Below are positions 35,070-43,272 of a stretch of 50,902 bases of DNA, piece by piece. The stretch's first letter is position 1. The number at the start of each line of letters is the position of its first letter. Below the pieces are notes generated by a model, which was not told where the DNA came from, searched no databases, and saw only the letters and a program-made list of their open reading frames with translations. Origin of the DNA: a bacterium (GTDB lineage Bacteria > CG03); assembly GCA_013791675.1 (NCBI GenBank), contig VMTI01000239.1, positions 1 through 50,902 of the forward strand, written 5' to 3'. Both the position numbers and the translations under genes were made by a program.

Positions 35070-36425
35070 ATGATTGAAGAAATAATTAATAAAAATGGCA
35101 AAGAATATTTAAAAGTTGAATTAATACAAATAACTCAAAAAAATAAAAAATTTTATATATCAAAAATATCAGCAAAAAGATTTCTAAAGATATATACTGT
35201 CGAACCAGCCGAGTATGATATTGAAAGACAAGCAAATTTTGCATCTAGTTTTGAAGATGATAGAGAATATTATGAGCATTTAATGAATAATGACAAAGAA
35301 AGAATTAATAAAAAATCATTCCAAAGACCTTCAAATGATACAAGAGTTTCAGAAATCAAAAATTTTTTAAATACTAATGAAATAGGACTTTTTCCTAATT
35401 CAATAATAGTAACTTGTGATTTACTCAACGATAAAATAGGTGAATGTAATATTGCATTTAATGAAGTAGATTCTTTTGAAAACAGGCCAAAATCCGCATA
35501 CCTTGAGGAAATTGATAATAATATATTTTTATATATTCCATATCAAAAAGACTCGGTGCTAGTTATAGACGGGCAACATAGATTGTTAGGTCTAAAAGCT
35601 GCAAGCAAAGAGGTAACAGAAGATTATGAGCTGATTATTACTTTTATTATCGGTTTCGATAGATCAATAGTAGCGAATTTATTTTATACAATAAACTACA
35701 CACAAAAAAGTGTCAATAAATCAGTTTTATATCATCTAATGGGTGAGTTTTCAAGAGAAATAGACAAAATGGCATTTATGCACGGCACAATAAAAATATT
35801 GAACGAAATAGAAGAATCGGCCTTATACAAAAGAATAAAAATGTTAGGTAATGTGCCAAAATCTTTATCCAACGAAGTGCGAAAACAAATGACAATTTCG
35901 CAAGCATTTTTAATAGATTATTTAATTGGATACATATCAAAAGAAGCTAAAAACAGTATTCATCAACCTATTTTCTATTACTATTATAAAAGTGAGAATA
36001 TGAGAATAGAAATTATACAATTTTTATTGAAATATTTTGATAGCATAAGAGAGGCATTACCAGAACAATGGGATAATGTGGATGAATATATTTTAACAAA
36101 AACCGTAGGCCTTGGCGCATGTATAAAATTACTTCCGTTTTTGTATGTAAAAATGTTTATTGACGAATATCAGATGGATCCAAAAAAAATAGTACAAATC
36201 AATGTAAATACACTGAAGAATCATTTAAAAGGAATTGAAACTATCAATTTTTCAAAATCAGGCGAATATGGAAGTGTGGGAAGTGCCGGGAGTTTAAACA
36301 AGTTAAAAAAGCAACTTATTGAAAATATAGATTTCTTTCAGGCGGATAATTATGAGGATTTTTTGAGAGTATTTAAAGAGAACTATCTTAGTAAATACAA
36401 AAAGTGGCTAACTAAATATCTATAG
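35070..36425 (+). CDS. DGQHR-domain (DndB-like, ParB/Srx-fold) protein
   Basis: Start chosen at ATG 35070 with AGGTG upstream; the in-frame TTG at 35049 overlaps the preceding gene. The 451-residue product contains the defining motif DGQHR at residues 167-171 (VLVIDGQHRLLGL), followed by the family's YTINYTQKSVNKS segment. DGQHR proteins include DndB, the transcriptional regulator and ATPase of DNA phosphorothioation systems, and DpdB of the 7-deazaguanine DNA systems. The motif corresponds to the (E/D)GxxR nucleotide-binding box of ParB. No dndA/C/D/E or dpdA gene is nearby, so this is a DndB-like protein outside the known clusters. A 200-base gap separates it from the following operon. Confidence 0.85.
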   Translation: MIEEIINKNGKEYLKVELIQITQKNKKFYISKISAKRFLKIYTVEPAEYDIERQANFASSFEDDREYYEHLMNNDKERINKKSFQRPSNDTRVSEIKNFLNTNEIGLFPNSIIVTCDLLNDKIGECNIAFNEVDSFENRPKSAYLEEIDNNIFLYIPYQKDSVLVIDGQHRLLGLKAASKEVTEDYELIITFIIGFDRSIVANLFYTINYTQKSVNKSVLYHLMGEFSREIDKMAFMHGTIKILNEIEESALYKRIKMLGNVPKSLSNEVRKQMTISQAFLIDYLIGYISKEAKNSIHQPIFYYYYKSENMRIEIIQFLLKYFDSIREALPEQWDNVDEYILTKTVGLGACIKLLPFLYVKMFIDEYQMDPKKIVQINVNTLKNHLKGIETINFSKSGEYGSVGSAGSLNKLKKQLIENIDFFQADNYEDFLRVFKENYLSKYKKWLTKYL

Positions 36426-36501
36426 GAAAAATGGGAACGTATTGGATATTAACTGGCCGAGGGCAAATTTTAGATTTGTTATAGTCCTGTTTTTTTTAGT
36501 G

Positions 36502-36529
36502 GTCGAGATTTACAAAATAGAATTTCGAC
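36502..36529. promoter_or_regulatory. Inverted repeat in the gap before the ParB/SNF2 operon
   Basis: GTCGAGATT (36502-36510) and AATTTCGAC (36521-36529) form a 9-bp arm with one G-T pair and a 10-base loop. It lies in the 199-base non-coding gap after the DGQHR gene. T-rich tracts lie on both sides. It could be a bidirectional terminator or an operator. Confidence 0.4.
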
Positions 36530-36624
36530 AACTAAGCAATATCTCAGTTTTTTTTATTGGAATGTAACTTATATATATTGTTGATCTTATTTCAAGAGGG
36601 TTGATTATCGAATGGAGAATTATT

Positions 36625-37014
36625 ATGGATGGTGTGAAACTAAATCAGAATGAAAAGCATGAATTGCTAAGATTAATTAACAGTTATGCTGACAAAGTAT
36701 CGGAAGATGATATAAAAGAAATAGAGAAAAAAATAAATCAAAAGATTAAAATAATAAAAAAGAACAAAAGATATCCATCGTATGTAAAGCAAATGATACG
36801 TCAGGTGAAATGCTTATATGCCTTATTAAAATCACCCGATATATCCAAAGAAAGATTAAATAGAGTCATATCTGCATTACATTATTTTGTTTTGGCAGAA
36901 GATATGATACCAGATTATATACAAGTTCGGGGTTATCTAGATGATGCATTTGTAATAGATGTTGTATACCAAGAAATGAAAAAAGATATAAGAGAATTAG
37001 AAGGATGTGATTAG
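36625..37014 (+). CDS. DUF1232 (YkvA-like) protein
   Basis: I start at ATG 36625 with GGAGA upstream rather than at the earlier TTG, giving 129 residues. The C-terminal half matches DUF1232: ALHYFVLAEDMIPDYIQ and GYLDDAFVIDVVYQEM, with the usual PD and DD residues. The N-terminal half is a charged helical hairpin. The family's function is unknown, though it often accompanies toxin and defence genes. It precedes ParB-like gene A by 25 bases, with a GGAGGGG site between, and is probably the first gene of the operon. Confidence 0.78.
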   Translation: MDGVKLNQNEKHELLRLINSYADKVSEDDIKEIEKKINQKIKIIKKNKRYPSYVKQMIRQVKCLYALLKSPDISKERLNRVISALHYFVLAEDMIPDYIQVRGYLDDAFVIDVVYQEMKKDIRELEGCD

Positions 37015-37039
37015 AAATTGATAACTTATAGGAGGGGAT

Positions 37040-38053
37040 ATGGAAATTAAATTGATATCTGTCGATGAAATTGAATTAGACAAAACCAATCCAAGGATTG
37101 CTAAATATCTTGAAATGTATGGGAAAGATATAACAGCAGAACAAATATCGCTAGCATTAGGTGTGGGAGATAGTCAGGTAGCTGAGAATGGAACCACATT
37201 TCAGTCATTAAAAGCATCAATAAAAACAAATGGTGGTATAATACATCCAATAATTGTCAATAAAAGATCAGATGGGATTTATAGAGTAGTTGAGGGTAAT
37301 ACAAGGTTAGCTATATATAAAGAATTTAGCAAAGATGAACGCACACATGGCACTTGGAATGAAATACTCACGGTAGTGCATGACGATTTATCTAATGAAC
37401 AAATTGATGCCATCAGACTTCAGGCACATTTAGTAGGACCCCGACCATGGGACCCTTATTCAAAGGCAAAGTACTTGGATTATCTCTATAACTCTGAAAA
37501 TTTACCAATGAGTCAAATAGTTGATTATTGCGGTGGTAGAAAAAATGAGGTGATATCTTATATTGAAGCCTATAAAATGATGTAATCGCACTATCGGCCT
37601 CAATTATCAAGTGATGATGAATTTGATACAACAAGGTTTTCTGCTTTCGTGGAGTATCAACACCCTAGAATTAAAGAAGCAATTGTAAGAGCTGGTTTCA
37701 ATGAAGATGATTTTTCTCAATGGGTGAATGATCATAAAATTCATCCTTTATGGACAGTTCGCAGAATACCAAACATATTAGAAAATCCTCGCAGTAAAGA
37801 GGTGTTTCTCACTCATGGTAGAGGTTCAGCAAGAGAAGCATTAAAATTATTAGATAAGCCTTCTGGAGATAAAGTTCTTAAAGACACATCTATGATACAA
37901 TTAGCTCGGGAATTATTGGAAAGAATTTTGGCTTTGCCATATGGGGAAGTTCAACGTTTAAAATCAGATTCATCAAGTGATGAAGTTTTTACATTTTTAG
38001 AAGTGCGAGACCAATTAATTGAATTATGCAGGGATATTCGTAATGAAGAATAG
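37040..38053 (+). pseudogene. ParB-like protein A, interrupted by an in-frame TAA
   Basis: Two frames, 37040-37585 and 37586-38053, are in the same reading frame and separated only by a TAA at 37583-37585. Reading through it gives 336 residues, nearly the same size as ParB-like protein B (332) two genes downstream, and the order of parts agrees. The first part has the ParB/Srx box: ENGTTFQSLKASIKTNGGI, HPIIVNK and EGNTRLAIY (Glu85-Arg89). The helical part continues directly across the stop (YIEAYKMM, stop, SHYRPQL). A single base change from GAA or CAA would explain it. It may be a recent nonsense mutation, a sequencing error, or readthrough. If translated separately, the second half could restart at GTG 37649, but no good ribosome binding site is visible. 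Confidence 0.85.
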
Positions 38054-38056
38054 GGT

Positions 38057-38464
38057 ATGAGAGAAACAAAAATTCATTCGCAACTGGTTGCATTTACAAA
38101 ACAATGGATAGAAAAGGAGTATGTAAGTAAGAGAGTGGAGATCATTGGAGTAGATTCAGTTACAGAAAATTTTCAAGTATTACCAAATATAAATGGTTTT
38201 ATCCCGGATATTTTCGCTAAATGCTTGGTTAATAATTTACAAATAATTGGCGAGGCAGAATCTTCTAAGGGACTAAATTCCCAACATACAGAACAACAAC
38301 TTAAAGCATTTATCAGATATTGTTTTCTAAACAATGCACATTTAATAGTAGGTGTGCCTTGGGATTTAGTGCCTTATGCTAGGAAATTAATAAAGTTTTA
38401 TATTAGTGAGTGTAAGGCTGAAGGCGTGATTGTGATTATCCCTGACAATATGGCAGTAGGATAA
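38057..38464 (+). CDS. PD-(D/E)xK-like small nuclease-fold protein
   Basis: A 135-residue protein starting three bases after ParB-like gene A. It shows a PD-(D/E)xK-type arrangement: FIPD (Asp51) followed by IIGEAES (Glu66-Ala-Glu68). A QHTEQQLKAFIRY helix follows, of the kind seen after GEAK motifs in many restriction-like proteins. The canonical Lys is replaced by Glu68, so nuclease activity is uncertain; it may be a binding-only or altered-site member. It sits one base before the SNF2 gene, the place where a nuclease partner for a translocase would be expected. Confidence 0.62.
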   Translation: MRETKIHSQLVAFTKQWIEKEYVSKRVEIIGVDSVTENFQVLPNINGFIPDIFAKCLVNNLQIIGEAESSKGLNSQHTEQQLKAFIRYCFLNNAHLIVGVPWDLVPYARKLIKFYISECKAEGVIVIIPDNMAVG

Positions 38465-38465
38465 A

Positions 38466-39956
38466 ATGAAAATATTCTTAAAACAGGAACCAAATTATTT
38501 ACCTAAATATAGTTCTTTTTCTTATCAAGAAGAAGCTGTTAAAGCTATTCAAGATTTAGAATATGCCGCAATATTCCATGAGCAGGGACTCGGGAAAACT
38601 AAAATAGCTATAGATTTAATTTTATATTGGTTCGAGAAGAAGGAAGTAGATACCGTTTTAATTGTAGCGAAGAAAAGTTTAATTAATAACTGGATCAATG
38701 AGTTGGGTGTTCACACGCACATTAAGCCACGAGTGCTAACGCAGAACAAGAAAGCTAATTATTATGTTTTTAATAGCCCTGCAAAAATAATGTTAATAAA
38801 TTATGAAGTTATGAAATCTGAGAATACGAGGATGGAGCTTTTTTTAAAGACTCGAGATGTTGCTGTGATATTGGATGAATCAACGAAAATAAAAAATCCA
38901 GAATCAGATTTAACACAGGAATATTTAAGATTATCAAAATTTTTTAAAAAAAGAATCATTATGACCGGCACACCAGTTGCAAATAGGCCGTATGACATAT
39001 GGTCACAAATATGGTTTCTTGATCAAGGCAAAAGCTTAGGTAATGATTTCAATAATTTTAAAAAAGACTTTGACTTAGCAAACACTTTATACAAGGATAC
39101 TGATTTAAGAGAGAACTTTGAATCACAAATTTCTTTAATTGAAGATAAAATATCAAAATTTACTGTAAGAGAAACAAAAGCTAGTGGGGTATTAGATTTG
39201 CCTGAAAAAATTATTAAAATTATAAAAACAAAATGGGAGATACATCAACGGGAATTATACAACCAAATCAAAGATGAAGAAAAGGCCTTCGTAATTAAAA
39301 ATGGAATTCCCACTGAAGATGATTCCAAAATTATTGTAAAACGACTCTTGCGTTTAGTGCAAGTGGCATCTAATCCAAAATTAGTAGATGACAGTTATAA
39401 GCAGTCTCCCGGAAAGCTGAATTCATTGATTACTATATTAGATGATATAAAAAGGAATGATGAAAAGTGTATCATCTGGACATCTTTTACAGCTAACGCA
39501 GATTGGCTTAAAACGAAGCTTGTAGAATATGGGACGTGTAAGGTACATGGTAAAATACCCATAGATATTAGGAACAGAACAATTAACAATTTTTTGACAG
39601 ATAAAAAATATAGAGTTTTAATAGCCACGCCAGGGGCAGCGAAGGAGGGATTAACCTTAACAGTTGCAAATCATGTAATATTCTATGATAGAAGTTTTAG
39701 TTTAGATGATTACTTACAAGCGCAAGATAGAATTCATAGATATTCACAAAAACGGAAATGTTATGTATATAATTTAATCATGGAAGACTCCATTGACGAA
39801 CTACTTGAAATTATGTTATCCAGTAAACATCTTGCTGCACAATTAACACAAGGGGATATTTCATTAGATTTTTATAAGAGTAAGATTTCTTACAAATATG
39901 GAGAAATAATAAAAGAAATTTTGGGAATTAAGGAGGATGATTATGACAGAGGATGA
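38466..39956 (+). CDS. SNF2-family DNA helicase/translocase
   Basis: A compact 496-residue SNF2 ATPase. Motif I is EQGLGKTKIA (Lys44), motif II is DEST (residues 137-140) in place of DEAH, motif III is MTGTPVANRPYDIWSQ. Motifs V and VI are ATPGAAKEGLTLT and QAQDRIHRYSQKR. There is no extra N- or C-terminal targeting domain, so target choice must come from partners. SNF2 translocases act in restriction (DISARM DrmD, DpdE) and chromatin-like remodelling. The start follows the previous stop by one base, and the end overlaps ParB-like gene B by 14 bases. Confidence 0.92.
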   Translation: MKIFLKQEPNYLPKYSSFSYQEEAVKAIQDLEYAAIFHEQGLGKTKIAIDLILYWFEKKEVDTVLIVAKKSLINNWINELGVHTHIKPRVLTQNKKANYYVFNSPAKIMLINYEVMKSENTRMELFLKTRDVAVILDESTKIKNPESDLTQEYLRLSKFFKKRIIMTGTPVANRPYDIWSQIWFLDQGKSLGNDFNNFKKDFDLANTLYKDTDLRENFESQISLIEDKISKFTVRETKASGVLDLPEKIIKIIKTKWEIHQRELYNQIKDEEKAFVIKNGIPTEDDSKIIVKRLLRLVQVASNPKLVDDSYKQSPGKLNSLITILDDIKRNDEKCIIWTSFTANADWLKTKLVEYGTCKVHGKIPIDIRNRTINNFLTDKKYRVLIATPGAAKEGLTLTVANHVIFYDRSFSLDDYLQAQDRIHRYSQKRKCYVYNLIMEDSIDELLEIMLSSKHLAAQLTQGDISLDFYKSKISYKYGEIIKEILGIKEDDYDRG

Positions 39957-40941
39957 TTGGGTAAAAGATACTATTACTCTTCGTGGCGAAGAAATCCCGG
40001 TTAGAGTAGGATATTTAACACAGGCAGAATTAAAATTTTATCCTGAAAATCCTCGGGTTTATACAATATTATCAGCAGGCACAAAAGAGCCGACACAACA
40101 AGAAATAGAAATCCAATTATTGGCAAGAGATAACGTAAAGCAATTGGTGCAATCGATTAAAGCAAATGGGGGATTAACAGACCCCGTTTTTGTATTAGAT
40201 GGCTCAAATATTGTGATAGAAGGCAATAGCCGTTTAGCTGCTTATAGAGCTTTAGCCAGGTCAAATCCAATTCAATGGGGAAAAATTAAATGTAAAGTGT
40301 TACCCAAAGAGATAGATGAGGATAAGATATTTTCATTGTTAGGGGAATATCATATTATAGGCAAGCAAGATTGGATTCCTTACGAACAAGCAGGTTATTT
40401 ATACAGGCGCTGTATATTTCATAAAGTTAAGCCAGAATTAATAGCAAAAGATTTAGGACTAACTGAGTCAAAGGTCAATCACCTAATAGGCGTGTATACT
40501 TTCATGGTAGCAAATGAAGATAATGCACCAGATAGATGGAGTTATTATGACGAGTATATGAAGTCAAGCAAAATAAAGAAAATAAGAAAGAAATATCCGG
40601 AATTTGATGAGATAGTAGTGCAGAAAATAAAATCGCAAGAAATTCCTAAAGCTATCGACGTAAGGGAAGGTTTGAAAAAAATTGCAAATTCAAATGACAA
40701 AATAGTTAAGTCTTTTATAAACGGGAAAGCTGATTTTCAAGAATCTATGGAACATGCAATAAGTGGCGGTTCTGATACGAATTGTTATCAAAAAATCCAA
40801 AAATTTAGATTGTGGTTTGTCGATCCTAAAACAAGAAAAGAAGTATCGAATATGTCTGAACAAGTAACTAAGAAATGCATATATGAGCTTAAAAAAATAA
40901 AACAAGGATTAGAATTTTTACTAAACAGACTGGATGCCTGA
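39943..40941 (+). CDS. ParB-like protein B
   Basis: I choose ATG 39943, six bases after AGGAGG; ATG 39937 directly abuts that site. The 332-residue product has a ParB/Srx nuclease-fold N terminus with KQLVQSIKANGGL, DPVFVLDG and the box EGNSRLAAY (Glu93-Arg97). A helix-turn-helix-like part (AKDLGLTESKVNHLIG) and a helical C terminus follow. It is clearly a paralogue of the interrupted protein A in domain order and length. ParB-fold proteins bind CTP or ATP through this box; some are DNA-modification regulators. It sits between the SNF2 and radical SAM genes in a tight operon. Confidence 0.85.
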   Translation: MTEDDWVKDTITLRGEEIPVRVGYLTQAELKFYPENPRVYTILSAGTKEPTQQEIEIQLLARDNVKQLVQSIKANGGLTDPVFVLDGSNIVIEGNSRLAAYRALARSNPIQWGKIKCKVLPKEIDEDKIFSLLGEYHIIGKQDWIPYEQAGYLYRRCIFHKVKPELIAKDLGLTESKVNHLIGVYTFMVANEDNAPDRWSYYDEYMKSSKIKKIRKKYPEFDEIVVQKIKSQEIPKAIDVREGLKKIANSNDKIVKSFINGKADFQESMEHAISGGSDTNCYQKIQKFRLWFVDPKTRKEVSNMSEQVTKKCIYELKKIKQGLEFLLNRLDA

Positions 40942-40953
40942 TTTTATTAGATT

Positions 40954-42264
40954 ATGAGTAAAAAGATATTATTGATTGAGCCTTCATATAAAAATAAGTA
41001 CCCACCATTGGGCTTAATGAAGATTGCTACATATCATAAAAGCAAAGGGCACGAGGTGGTTTTTTTTAAGGGATGTTCTCCAAATTTAAAATTGCAGGTA
41101 TGGGATAGAATATATATTTCAACACTTTTTACATTTTATTGGGCTAAAACAATTGAAACAATTGAATATTACAGCAATAGCGTAAAAAAAAGTTCTAATA
41201 TTTATGTTGGAGGAGTGATGGCTACATTAATGAAAGATGAAATTAAAAAGCATAGTAATGTAACCGTTATATCAGGTTTATTGAATCAGAATGGTAAATT
41301 AGGGTATAAAGATGATGGAACAATAGACTACTTAACGCCAGATTATTCTATAATTGATCAAGAACATAACCCATTACTAGATTATGTCTATCCTCAGGGA
41401 GATTCATATATTGGATATGCGACTAGAGGATGTATTAGGAAATGTAAATTTTGTGCAGTACCAATCATTGAGCCGGAATTTATGAATGGGCTTTCAATAA
41501 AAAAACAAATAAATTCTATTAAAAAACATTTTGGCGAAAAACGCAATTTACTTTTATTAGATAATAACATTTTGGCATCAGATAGGTTCGAAGAAATAAT
41601 AGAAGAGATTAAAAACCTTGGGTTTGAAAAAAATGCACAATATTCGACAATTAGGAATAATAGAACCGTGTATTTAAAAAGATACGTAGATTTTAATCAA
41701 GGCATAGATGCTAGATTATTGACTAATTCAAAAGTTCAAAAATTGAGTGAAATTGCAATTCAGCCTATCAGAATAGCTTTTGACGACATTAAATTTAAAG
41801 ATATTTATGTTCAAAAGGTTAGACTAGTGGCAGAATATGGAATAAAAGCATTATCAAATTATATACTTTTCAATTTTAATGATACGCCAGAAGATTTTTA
41901 TGAGAGATTAAGAATTAACGTAGAATTAAATTGCGAATTTGAAAACAAAGGATATGCAAGTAGGATATGGTCATTCCCAATGAAATATTCCCCCATTTTT
42001 GGCCCCGAGGCTAAAAATAGAAAGCATGTAGGGAAATATTGGAACAAGGAATATTTACGAGGAGTACAGTGTATACTATTAGCAACACATGGTTTAGTTG
42101 GTCCCAAAATGAAATATTTTGATACCGCCTTTGGTCGCAATTTTGCAGAATTCAAAAAAATTATTACAACACGGCCTGAAGAAAAAATTTTATATAGAAC
42201 TAAAGAATGGCTCAATAGACCTTTTATTCCAAGGCGTCTATTCATAAAAGAGAAGGAAGTGTAA
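40954..42264 (+). CDS. Radical SAM enzyme with B12-binding-like N terminus
   Basis: A 436-residue protein. The N terminus (ILLIEPSYKNKYPPLGLMKI) has the Rossmann-like opening seen in cobalamin-binding radical SAM proteins, but the classic DxHxxG cobalamin motif is absent. The radical SAM cluster motif is Cys160-x3-Cys164-x2-Cys167 in RGCIRKCKFCAVP. The C-terminal part carries a conserved-looking FNDTPEDFYERL segment. It reads like the methylthiotransferase/B12-type radical SAM group but of a subtype I cannot name. As the last gene of the ParB/SNF2 operon it is a candidate base- or nucleotide-modifying enzyme; the substrate is unknown. Confidence 0.85.
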   Translation: MSKKILLIEPSYKNKYPPLGLMKIATYHKSKGHEVVFFKGCSPNLKLQVWDRIYISTLFTFYWAKTIETIEYYSNSVKKSSNIYVGGVMATLMKDEIKKHSNVTVISGLLNQNGKLGYKDDGTIDYLTPDYSIIDQEHNPLLDYVYPQGDSYIGYATRGCIRKCKFCAVPIIEPEFMNGLSIKKQINSIKKHFGEKRNLLLLDNNILASDRFEEIIEEIKNLGFEKNAQYSTIRNNRTVYLKRYVDFNQGIDARLLTNSKVQKLSEIAIQPIRIAFDDIKFKDIYVQKVRLVAEYGIKALSNYILFNFNDTPEDFYERLRINVELNCEFENKGYASRIWSFPMKYSPIFGPEAKNRKHVGKYWNKEYLRGVQCILLATHGLVGPKMKYFDTAFGRNFAEFKKIITTRPEEKILYRTKEWLNRPFIPRRLFIKEKEV

Positions 42265-42375
42265 AACTCGCCTCGGACATTTACTTAATATACTGATTGA
42301 ATAGAAAAATTGTAAAGTGCCGGGACTGGGCGGAAAATTGATGTTGATGTGCGTATGTGAATATGGAGGGAGAAA

Positions 42376-43080
42376 ATGAATAAATTGGAAATGTTTTGTA
42401 GGAGAGGGTTTTTTATTGCAATTTTATTTTTATGCAGTTGCGCTATGATAATGCAACAGCCCAGAACGGCATATGAATTAAAAATAAATGCGCAATCAAA
42501 AGCAGAACTTGAAAAACATGGTTTAACGGTGGCTGTTCAGCCGATAATTTTAGAAAATTGTAGTTCGTTTCCGGAAATTTATGCAAAAACAACATATAAA
42601 ACCAGCGAAGGCGAAGTTAGAAATATAGAATTTTCAGTAATAGATATTCCGGCGTTTGCAATTTCAATTACCAATAAGACGGGTGATGTGGTTAAGTTTG
42701 ATAAATGTAATATGAATTTGGAAGATGATTTGGGAAAAAGTTATCAGTCGCAGGACGAACAGGAATTAAATCAAGAAATTGATCAGTTTTTTGCCGATTT
42801 TAATGTCAAGGGATCTATTTTGAATAAGGGGCCTATCGAATCAAAAATTGAGGCATTAAAACTTATGGATAAAAAGTTGATTATATTGCCGAATAAGACA
42901 GAGGATGTGTTTTTAGCGTTTAATGTTATATCGGCAAATATAGAATCTTATATGGAGTTTTTATCAGGGAAAAAATATTTAAAAGTTTCGCTAAACAATA
43001 TTGCAATAAAATCGGATAAGCATATTGGGAGCAATGAAACTGTGAATTTTGAATTTATCTTTGATGTAAATCAATTGTGA
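42376..43080 (+). CDS. Hypothetical lipoprotein
   Basis: A 234-residue protein with a signal peptide and lipobox-like end LFLCSC, so Cys20 or Cys22 is the likely lipidated residue. The mature part is beta-rich, with segments such as FAISITNKTGDVVKF that suggest an Ig-like fold. The start follows GGAGGGAG. I recognise no family. A 111-base gap separates it from the radical SAM gene, so it may be outside that operon. Confidence 0.7.
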   Translation: MNKLEMFCRRGFFIAILFLCSCAMIMQQPRTAYELKINAQSKAELEKHGLTVAVQPIILENCSSFPEIYAKTTYKTSEGEVRNIEFSVIDIPAFAISITNKTGDVVKFDKCNMNLEDDLGKSYQSQDEQELNQEIDQFFADFNVKGSILNKGPIESKIEALKLMDKKLIILPNKTEDVFLAFNVISANIESYMEFLSGKKYLKVSLNNIAIKSDKHIGSNETVNFEFIFDVNQL

Positions 43081-43272
43081 GGCCGCCTAAGTTTCATTTC
43101 CCATTTTAGTACAATATTTGGAATAGAGTTTGTAGAATGATAAAAGATGTTGGAAAGTGTCTCATGTTTTTAGGCGCAAAGCGTCCAATTGTTTTTGAAG
43201 ACATACAATGAGGTGAAAATTATCGGAGAGCTTGTTAAAGTTCTTACTGTAAATTAGAAAATAGGAGGCAAA

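Noticed and set aside
37040..41000. Plasmid partition locus because of the ParB-like genes
   Set aside because: No ParA ATPase or parS-like repeats are adjacent, and the neighbours are SNF2, nuclease-like and radical SAM genes.
35070..42264. Assignment as a DNA phosphorothioation (Dnd) or 7-deazaguanine (Dpd) system
   Set aside because: No cysteine desulfurase, PAPS-reductase-like DndC, DndD/E or TGT-like DpdA gene is present; only the DGQHR and SNF2 families are shared.
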